Of a DNA stretch of 64,000 nt, positions 58,461 through 64,000 are shown in pieces. The translations under genes and the position numbers were made by a program. Positions within the stretch are counted from its first letter, which is position 1. Each line of letters starts with the position of its first letter. This DNA comes from Methylocystis sp. KS32 (GTDB lineage: Bacteria; Pseudomonadota; Alphaproteobacteria; Rhizobiales; Beijerinckiaceae), in assembly GCA_002862095.1 (NCBI GenBank), contig PHSQ01000001.1:496001-560000 (forward strand), written 5' to 3'. The notes below the pieces were generated by a model, which saw only the letters and a program-made list of their open reading frames with translations, searched no databases and was not told where the DNA came from.

Positions 58461-59309
58461 TCAAACCGCGATATTGTCGATCAGCCGGGTCGAGCCCAGT
58501 TTCGCCGCCGCGAGAAGCCGCAGCGGGCCGTCGTGCGAGTTTTTGACACGGGCGAGCGTGTCGGCGTGGCGGATTTCGACATAATCGATGGCGAAGCCCG
58601 CTTCCGCGATCGTCGCGCGGCCCCAATCGAGAGCGGCGCCGAGTCCCTCGCCCGCCCTGATGCGTCGAGCGGCCTCCCTCAGGGCGCCGTAGAGCGCGGG
58701 CGCTACGCGGCGCTCCTCGGACGAGAGATAGACGTTGCGGGACGACATGGCGAGGCCGTCCGGTTCGCGCAGCGTGGGCGCAGCGCGAATCTGCGTTGGA
58801 ATGTCGAGATCGCGCGCCAGCCGCCGGATCGCCAGAAGCTGCTGATAGTCCTTCTCCCCGAACACGGCGACGTCGGCCTGCGCCTGGTTCAGGAGCTTGG
58901 CGACGATGGTCGCGACTCCCGAGAAATGCGACGGCCTGAAACTGTCCTCGAGCTCGGCCCGCGCCGGCCCGCTCATCTCGACGCGCGTCGAAAAGCCCTT
59001 GGGGTAAATCTCGTCGACCGGAGGAGCGAAGCAAAGGTCGGCTCCAACGGTCGCGAGCTTTTCGACATCGGCCTCGAGCGTGCGCGGATATTTGCCGAAA
59101 TCCTCCGAGGGGCCGAACTGGGCCGGGTTCACGAAAATCGTCACGATGATGCGCGCAGCGTGCTTGCGGGCCTCTTCGACAAGGGAAACATGGCCCTGGT
59201 GCAAGGCGCCCATGGTGGGGACAAGACCGATTTTATGTCCTTCGGCGCGCCACCGCGCGACTTGAGCCCGCAGGGTCTCGATACGGTCGACGACGATTGG
59301 AGCGGTCAT
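58461..59309 (-). CDS. panC: Pantothenate synthetase PanC
   Basis: PanC ligates pantoate and beta-alanine with ATP in coenzyme A synthesis. From ATG 59309 there are 282 residues. The nucleotidyltransferase motifs are VPTMGALHQGHVSLV (HIGH-type), FVNPAQFGPSEDFGKYPR, FGEKDYQQL and MSSRNVYLS (KMSKS-type). panB and panD are not in the window. acyP follows by 3 nt. Confidence 0.96.
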   Translation of the reverse strand: MTAPIVVDRIETLRAQVARWRAEGHKIGLVPTMGALHQGHVSLVEEARKHAARIIVTIFVNPAQFGPSEDFGKYPRTLEADVEKLATVGADLCFAPPVDEIYPKGFSTRVEMSGPARAELEDSFRPSHFSGVATIVAKLLNQAQADVAVFGEKDYQQLLAIRRLARDLDIPTQIRAAPTLREPDGLAMSSRNVYLSSEERRVAPALYGALREAARRIRAGEGLGAALDWGRATIAEAGFAIDYVEIRHADTLARVKNSHDGPLRLLAAAKLGSTRLIDNIAV

Positions 59310-59366
59310 GGTTTTTCTGTCTCGCTGTCTCTTGGTCCGCGCCTCTATATCGGAAGACGCCATATC

Positions 59367-59807
59367 TTATCGACCTGGTCGGCCAGCGCTGGCGAGAGTT
59401 TCGAGAAAGGCGAGATAGGGGTCCGGCAGACCCCAGTCGCGCCCCGCCGCGATGACGCCTTCCATATACCCGGGCCGGGCCGCTCCCGGCTCCAGCGAGC
59501 GGCCGACATAGACAAGCGCCCGGACGGAGCCTGCAGGCTCGCGAAGAACCGGCTGCTGAATTTTCATATAAAGTCCGCGGCCGACTTCCTCGTAACGGTC
59601 GAGCGCGCCGACGTCGGACAGAGCGAGGTCCCACAAGACGCCATGCACATTCGCGCGGGGGTCTGCCGCGACACTGGCGAAGCCCTCGGCCATGATGAAG
59701 AATCTTCGCTGCGCCAGCCGTGCGCGGCCCAGCGGGCGCGAGCGCGGACAACGCCGCGTCATGGTCTTTGTGTCCATATTGGCGCCATAGGCGAAATAAA
59801 GCGGCAT
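59367..59807 (-). CDS. Gamma-glutamylcyclotransferase-like protein
   Basis: This 146-residue GGCT-fold protein begins MPLYFAYGANMDTKTMTRRC, the phosphate-like-loop signature YFAYGANM. HGVLWDLALSDVGALDRYEEV supplies the catalytic glutamate (probably Glu73). It would cyclise gamma-glutamyl compounds to 5-oxoproline or act on a related amide. It lies 57 nt upstream of panC on the same strand, so it may be the first gene of a three-gene unit with panC and acyP. Confidence 0.85.
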   Translation of the reverse strand: MPLYFAYGANMDTKTMTRRCPRSRPLGRARLAQRRFFIMAEGFASVAADPRANVHGVLWDLALSDVGALDRYEEVGRGLYMKIQQPVLREPAGSVRALVYVGRSLEPGAARPGYMEGVIAAGRDWGLPDPYLAFLETLASAGRPGR

Positions 59808-59833
59808 TAGGTAGCAAGCTCACCTAGTTTATT

Positions 59834-60210
59834 ATGGCGCGTTACGCGGGGATTGGCGACAATCTGCGCATGGACCGCGCCAGAACCACAACGTTCGAGC
59901 ATACTATATCGGGATTGTTGACCAAGCGGGCCGATTTGCTCGCGGAAACCGATCGTCTCCATGAGCGCATTGCCGAGATTAAAAATGACGTCGCGGCGAT
60001 TGACCGGGTTTTGGGGACATTTGGTCATGAGGCCCCAACTGACGACAAAGCCCCCGGCGCCGAGAAGCGCTCTATGGGATGGGGCAACTCACTCGCGCGA
60101 TATTGGATATAATGAGAATGGCGCAAGAGCCGCTTCCGAGCCGCGACATTGCGAGGGTGATATTGATTGGCGATGGCTGGCTGCATGGCGCACATGCCGA
60201 AATGGTTTGA
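59834..60210 (+). pseudogene. Frameshifted small coiled-coil/winged-helix gene
   Basis: The first frame gives a coiled coil, TTFEHTISGLLTKRADLLAE followed by TDRLHERIAEIKNDVAAIDRVLG, and continues to a stop at 60112. In the next frame, from about 60075, the sequence reads MGQLTRAILDIMRMAQEPLP and SRDIARVILIGDG, a winged-helix-like segment that normally follows such a coiled coil in small proteins common near mobile genes of Hyphomicrobiales. One frameshift (around 60080) therefore splits the gene, and the new frame also stops early at 60210. The first part might still be made as a 92-residue peptide. Confidence 0.55.
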
Positions 60211-60265
60211 AGCACGCAAAGCCGCGCAAGTTGCTGCCTATTTTGCGGTAATTGCCCATGGATGA
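60194..60265 (+). pseudogene. N-terminal stub of a Panacea (DUF4065) domain protein
   Basis: A 23-codon reading frame, MPKWFEARKAAQVAAYFAVI and AHG, matches the start of Panacea-domain proteins (pattern ERKAAQVAAYFA), which occur as antitoxin-like or phage-associated factors. The remainder of the domain is gone. It overlaps the end of the preceding pseudogene. Confidence 0.45.
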
Positions 60266-60321
60266 CGTGAGCATGTGTTGGCGGAGCTGGCGGCGCGTCT
60301 GGGCCGGCCATCAACTCGGCG

Positions 60322-60774
60322 TCAGAATGTGGTTGTCTGAAGGATGATGCCGAAGGGCTGGCCGCCGGCGAGGCGAGCGGCGTCAAGGGTGGTGCGCAAG
60401 GCGGCGTCGTGATCCGCCGCCGATTTGGCGCGGAGGCCCTTCGTCACCTTGCGTTGGATCACGGCGGGCCGCGGCGCGCGCTCGCAGCCATTGTTGGTCG
60501 GCTCGACCTCGCCAGGAAAATCGCAGAAGGTCAGCAATTGGTCACGCGCCCGGGCGATCTTGGCCAGGAGTACTCGCGCGACCGCGCAGGTCGTCGGCGT
60601 TTCCAGAATGTCGTCGATCCCGCGCTCCAGCGCACGCCGCTTGGCCTCTTCCCGCGCGGCCCGCGCCTCGCGAAGTCCGGTCGCTGGGTAGAGACGACTA
60701 AGGCAAGCTACTTTTGCGCGTCTGCGATGCGGTAGGCGAGCCGCCAGCGCTTTGCGTGGTTGGGCTCGATCCAT
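60322..60774 (-). pseudogene. IS66-family transposase, C-terminal remnant
   Basis: The C-terminal part of an IS66 transposase is clear: EVEPTNNGCERAPRPAVIQR, KVTKGLRAKSAADHDAALRT and LDAARLAGGQPFGII. The catalytic DDE core upstream is missing or unreadable, and the N-terminal 60 residues of this frame look unrelated. No inverted repeats bounding an IS were found. A bipartite palindromic repeat lies just beyond the 5' side. Confidence 0.8.
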
Positions 60775-60820
60775 AGTTGCAACCCACCGCCGTTGGAAAG
60801 CTTGACGAGGCGGGCGCTAA

Positions 60821-60936
60821 AACAAAATCCGAAAAAGTTGATAGACTTTTTTCGATCATATTTTGCACTAGCTTTTTGAATCTCGAGCGATTTCTTATCG
60901 ACCAGACGATTCCGTCTGGTCGATAAGCGCTCTAGG
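60821..60936. repeat. Bipartite palindromic repeat, RIME-like (copy 2)
   Basis: This is the sister of the 15504-15621 element. The first palindrome (CAAAAT at 60824 pairing with ATTTTG at 60861, inner CGAAAAAGT and ACTTTTTTCG around TGATAG) is slightly degraded by an extra T. The second is better kept than at 15.5 kb, with perfect 15-bp arms at 60895-60909 and 60914-60928 (CTTATCGACCAGACG and its complement). It ends GCGCTCTAG like copy 1. From here to 61120 I see no gene. Confidence 0.8.
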
Positions 60937-61120
60937 CTTGGTCGCGCGGACTTTGGCGTCGTTCAATGGCATGTTGGTATCTGCGATATACCAATAAACA
61001 TACCGACATTTTTGCTGGAAGCCAGCGGACGTCGAAAGACGACGCCGGACGATCAATTCGCGTAAAATCCCTGTATTTCAGTGATTTCTGGACGATTTTG
61101 GACGCTCTCGAACGTCAATT

Positions 61121-61205
61121 TGGTGCCCAAGAGAGGACTCGAACCTCCACGGCTTTCACCACTGGTACCTGAAACCAGCGCGTCTACCAATTCCGCCACC
61201 TGGGC
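61121..61205 (-). tRNA. tRNA-Leu (CAG)
   Basis: The cloverleaf is complete. The acceptor pairs GCCCAGG with CTTGGGC, the D-arm has AATTGGTAGACGC, the anticodon arm is CTGGT-TTCAGGT-ACCAG with anticodon CAG, there is a long variable arm of class II type, the T-arm is GAGGTTCGAGTCCTC, and CCA is encoded. It would read CUG, the major leucine codon of GC-rich genomes. It lies between remnant-rich DNA on its 3' side and the NDUFA9-like gene. Confidence 0.97.
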
Positions 61206-61368
61206 ACTGGGGCGCTTCTTAAGGTCTAGGGTCCCGCCCTGTCAATGCGAAATCGCTTCTATTGCCGCATTCACTTTGAGGTCAAAACGCGCTAGAGGCG
61301 CGCGTGGGGTTTTCGTGGCGACGCCTTGGGCGTCCTTGGAAACGATTGCTAACGCGAAGAGGCGGACA

Positions 61369-62370
61369 ATGAATACGGAGCGCGTGGGGACTGGGCGATT
61401 GGTGACCGTTTTCGGCGGCTCCGGCTTTGTCGGCCGTCATGTCGTGCGCGCTCTCGCGCTGGACGGTTGGCGCATTCGCGTCGCCTGCCGCCGCCCGGAC
61501 CTGGCTTTTTTCCTGCAGCCGCTGGGCGGACCCGGCCAGATCGTCAATGTGCAAGCCAATGTCCGCAGTCCCGAATCCCTAGCCGCCGCGCTTCAGGGCG
61601 CCGACGCGGCCGTCAATCTGGTTGGGATATTGGCCGAAGCCGGGAAGCAAAAATTCGCCGCCGTTCAGGCGGGCGGCGCTCGCGCGATCGCGAAGGCCTG
61701 CAAGGACGCCGGCATAATCAACGTGGTTCATATCTCCGCCATTGGCGCGGACGCCAATTCCCACTCGGTCTATGCGCGCAGCAAGGCGGAGGGCGAAGCG
61801 GCGGTGCGCGAAGCCCTGCCAGACGCGGTGATTCTGCGACCCTCGGTCATTTTTGGGCCGGAGGACGATTTCTTTAACCGCTTCGGAACCATGGCGCGGT
61901 TTTTCCCCTTCCTGCCCATCGTGGGAGCGAAAACAAAATTTCAGCCGGTCTATGTCGGCGATGTCGCGCGCGCGGTGGCGCTCGCTCTCGCGGGAAAGGC
62001 GACCAAGGGCGCGACATACGAACTGGGCGGGCCGGAGGTTAAGACTTTCGAGTCGCTGGTCGAATATGTCCTCGCCGTCGCCGAGCGCGACCGCCGCATC
62101 GTGAAGCTTTCCTTCGGCATGGGCAAATTGGTCGCGGCGATCTCGCAATTTATGACGAGCCTGTCGCTCGGGCTCTACCCGAAGCTTTTGCGGATGACTG
62201 GCGATCAGGTCGAACTGCTCAAGAGCGATAATGTCGTCTCCGAGCAAGCCATGGCGCAGGGACGCACTCTGGAAGGCTTGAACATCGCGCCGGAATCCAT
62301 CGAGGCGATCGTTCCGACCTATCTCTATCGCTATCGCAAGACCGGTCAATATCAGGAGCAGCGCAGCTAA
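61369..62370 (+). CDS. Complex I NDUFA9-like NAD(P)-binding protein
   Basis: This atypical SDR of 333 residues from ATG 61369 has GAAGAGGCGG just upstream. FGGSGFVGRHVVRAL is the dinucleotide-binding loop. ADAAVNLVGIL, VVHISAIGAD, YARSKAEGE and ILRPSVIFGPEDDFFNRF are the conserved blocks of the NDUFA9 subfamily associated with complex I in alphaproteobacteria and mitochondria. The catalytic tyrosine of classical SDRs is kept as YARSK. A longer upstream reading would run through the tRNA and is rejected. Confidence 0.9.
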   Translation: MNTERVGTGRLVTVFGGSGFVGRHVVRALALDGWRIRVACRRPDLAFFLQPLGGPGQIVNVQANVRSPESLAAALQGADAAVNLVGILAEAGKQKFAAVQAGGARAIAKACKDAGIINVVHISAIGADANSHSVYARSKAEGEAAVREALPDAVILRPSVIFGPEDDFFNRFGTMARFFPFLPIVGAKTKFQPVYVGDVARAVALALAGKATKGATYELGGPEVKTFESLVEYVLAVAERDRRIVKLSFGMGKLVAAISQFMTSLSLGLYPKLLRMTGDQVELLKSDNVVSEQAMAQGRTLEGLNIAPESIEAIVPTYLYRYRKTGQYQEQRS

Positions 62371-62378
62371 GCCGCCAT

Positions 62379-63050
62379 TTAAGGCGCGGCGAGTTCCGGC
62401 GAGAGCATTTTGTGGATGCGCGCCATGAAGGCCGTGGCGAACATCGGGGTCAGCAGATTGAGCCCCGGCGTCGCCACGAAGACGGCGATGAGAAGTCCGG
62501 CGAGAAAAATCCTGAGCGCGAAACGCTGGCGCATGTCGTCCGCTTCCCTGAGGCTGCGAAAGCGGGTCGCCGCGAAAGCGAAATATTCGCGGCCAAACAG
62601 ATAGGCGTTGGCGAGAAAAAACGCCACGGCGTTCACGCCCGGCGCCAAGAGCAGCATCAAAGCGATGAGGTTGACGAACGCCGAGACCAGAGCGAAGCGC
62701 AACGTCATGGCTATGGCCGTGGCGGGTGGAACGGGCCTGCCCGTCCGCCCGCCGGGATAAATCTCCCGCTCGACATGCGCGGCGAGGTCATCGATGAAAA
62801 ATCCCGTCACCAGAATGGACACCGGCCCGATCAGAAAAGCCAGAAAGATCACCAGACCCGCGCCGGTGGCGAAGGTGAGGATCGTGTGCATCAGCGGATG
62901 GTCGACGAGGACCATCGACAAAGCGAGCTTGTCGAGCCCGGCCCAGGCCAGCGCCAGCAACAATAGAGTGAGGCCGAGACTCTTATAGAGAACGGCGCGA
63001 AAAGGCGGCGTGAGAATTTGGCGCAGGGAAGCGAGCGCAGCTTCGAACAT
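62379..63050 (-). CDS. EI24/CysZ-like inner membrane protein
   Basis: This 223-residue protein has about five membrane helices and an EI24-type layout: MFEAALASLRQILTPPFRAVLYKSLGLTLLLLALAW, FLIGPVSILVTGFFIDDLAAHVE and FFLANAYLFGREYFAFAATRFRS. CysZ relatives take up sulfate; other members are uncharacterised. No cysteine-pathway genes are near, so transport of sulfate is only a possibility. ATG 63050 was chosen over 63218, which adds a basic non-membrane leader. Confidence 0.82.
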   Translation of the reverse strand: MFEAALASLRQILTPPFRAVLYKSLGLTLLLLALAWAGLDKLALSMVLVDHPLMHTILTFATGAGLVIFLAFLIGPVSILVTGFFIDDLAAHVEREIYPGGRTGRPVPPATAIAMTLRFALVSAFVNLIALMLLLAPGVNAVAFFLANAYLFGREYFAFAATRFRSLREADDMRQRFALRIFLAGLLIAVFVATPGLNLLTPMFATAFMARIHKMLSPELAAP

Positions 63051-63676
63051 GGGTTCTTTCCTGTGGGAACGAAACGGCAAGGACATGGCGCCGCGGCGCG
63101 ACATGCGCAAGAGGGGCCGTCGATGGATGGGCGGAAGCGCGGCCATGTTTTTGATCGCGTGAAACAGGGGCTTTTGATAAAGGCGGCGACTATCAGCGTC
63201 ACGCCCGACGCCTTCCATCCCAAATGGAACTCCGCGATCGAGCCCCGCCCGCGCCGCGCATCGTCATGAAGCAATTATTTCGCGCAGTCACATTTGGGCG
63301 CTCACCGGAACGGAATCGTTCGAACGGTGATAAGTCACGTAAAAGCATAAGGTTGAGGCGAATTCAGATGGCAAAAGTCCATCAACTTTTGCGGAATTCG
63401 TTCTGGCGCCATTGATTGCCGATGATTTCCACCATCGTCGAGGATCGTTTATGCGAGCCGCTGTAACAGGTAGCGATGTGCGAATTCTTCGGCGGATATG
63501 ATTCTCCGGGATTGAAATTTCTAGGGGAGTCAGCGATTTTGGCGCTTGGGGTTCATTGGTAACGCATATAATTCCCCCGCTTTATGTGATGCCGAGGACA
63601 AGGCTGCTTCGCGCGACTTCATCGAACTCGATTTGCACGAACAGTTGGCGGAGCACGCGGGATGACCGCCGCGGCG
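63051..63676. other. Non-coding interval before the opgG-like gene
   Basis: No gene is supported in these 626 nt. The only structured item is the palindrome at 63360-63399. Short frames around 63590-63665 show no family resemblance. The interval could contain the promoter of the EI24-like gene near 63051-63120. Confidence 0.5.
63360..63399. repeat. Palindromic repeat, divergent member of the RIME-like family
   Basis: Outer GAATTC (63360-63365 and 63394-63399) encloses inner arms CAAAAGT (63372-63378) and ACTTTTG (63385-63391). Read on the minus strand the centre is CAAAAGTTGATGGACTTTTG, matching the AAAAGTTGAT-GACTTTT core of the copies at 15.5, 32.6 and 60.8 kb, while the outer arm is again different. 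Confidence 0.6.
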
Positions 63677-64000
63677 TCAGGGCGAGGTCCAGGGATAGGT
63701 CCAGGTTTCGGTGAGCGTGCGGGAGCCTGCGCGCAAAAACATCCGCAGATCGGCGGTCTCGCCGGATTTGACCGAGACGTCGAACATCGCGCGCAAACCG
63801 TCGATATGGGGATTGGCGGCGACGCTCGTGCGCAGCACTTGCCCGTTGGTGGCGTTGGCGACGACCTCCACCTGACTTGGATCGTTGACGTAATAGGACA
63901 TGTCGCCGCCTGCGAAATCGACCAGGAAGCGGCGGGAATTGACCGCCACTTTCTCCGAGGAGCCCAGAGCCTGCGGCGGCGCGCGGAAGGTGTTCACCAC
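63677..64000 (-). CDS. Glucan biosynthesis protein OpgG/MdoG family, C-terminal end (partial)
   Basis: This is the last 107 residues of a periplasmic protein needed for osmoregulated periplasmic glucan synthesis. The beta-sandwich end is recognisable: SRRFLVDFAGGDMSYYVNDP, VEVVANATNGQVLRTSVAAN, SGETADLRMFLRAG and the terminal ETWTYPWTSP. The gene enters from beyond the right edge, so the start, signal peptide and whether it is OpgG or OpgD cannot be decided. Confidence 0.85.
   Translation of the reverse strand: MVNTFRAPPQALGSSEKVAVNSRRFLVDFAGGDMSYYVNDPSQVEVVANATNGQVLRTSVAANPHIDGLRAMFDVSVKSGETADLRMFLRAGSRTLTETWTYPWTSP

Noticed and set aside
61081-61368. N-terminal extension of the NDUFA9-like gene
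   Set aside because: It runs across the tRNA-Leu gene in the opposite direction; ATG 61369 with a good ribosome-binding site is the real start.

Overview
This 64 kb stretch is a GC-rich, gene-dense chromosomal segment. The gene content points to an alphaproteobacterium of the order Hyphomicrobiales (Rhizobiales). Supporting signs are TamA/TamB, an Omp25/31-type outer membrane protein, DUF1217 and DUF6163 proteins, a SahR-type ArsR/methyltransferase regulator ahead of metF-metH, and RIME-like intergenic palindromes. A methylotroph or methanotroph of the Methylocystaceae/Beijerinckiaceae type would fit the copCD pair and overall flavour, but that family assignment is an inference. There is no rRNA, CRISPR array or intact transposon. 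One tRNA (Leu-CAG) is present.

Layout. 1-8.6 kb: a partial quinone oxidoreductase, a UbiH-family hydroxylase, typA, a copC-copD pair and a CoA-transferase with an added C-terminal domain. 8.6-14.8 kb: tamB and tamA. 14.8-16.35 kb: a long non-coding interval with an AT-rich patch, a bipartite palindromic repeat and a minus-strand four-hairpin RNA candidate ending in a good intrinsic terminator. 16.35-22 kb: the sahR-metF-metH operon with a palindromic operator over the regulator start. 22-25.2 kb: cstA-ybdD plus a uracil-DNA-glycosylase-like protein that lacks its cluster cysteines. 25.2-37.7 kb, all on the minus strand: ppiD-trpE, DUF6163, a MarR regulator, trpG-trpD-trpC, moaC-moeA, an amidase, an SDR and ispG. 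37.9-43 kb: a TetR/NTF2-like divergent pair with two operators, a deleted ppk2, tpiA, ndk, a papain-like hypothetical, a GST and an SRPBCC protein. 43-51.4 kb: a decayed trypsin-like gene, recQ, an MFS pump, an orphan DUF1217 protein, lspA, xseA and a porin-like protein. 51.7-57.3 kb: cpoB-tilS-ftsH-glmM without the usual tol-pal genes upstream. 57.4-59.8 kb: lipB, acyP-panC and a GGCT-like protein. 59.8-61.0 kb: a small graveyard of mobile-element-associated remnants beside the 3' end of tRNA-Leu. 61.4-64 kb: an NDUFA9-like protein, an EI24/CysZ-like membrane protein and the end of an opgG-type gene.

Functionally the window is mostly housekeeping: tryptophan, methionine, pantothenate, lipoate, isoprenoid and molybdopterin synthesis, envelope biogenesis, and DNA repair. 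The points most worth a second look are the small RNA candidate at 15.8-15.94 kb, the four-member palindromic repeat family whose outer arms differ but still pair, the paired TetR operators, the cysteine-free UDG homologue, and the remnant cluster next to tRNA-Leu.
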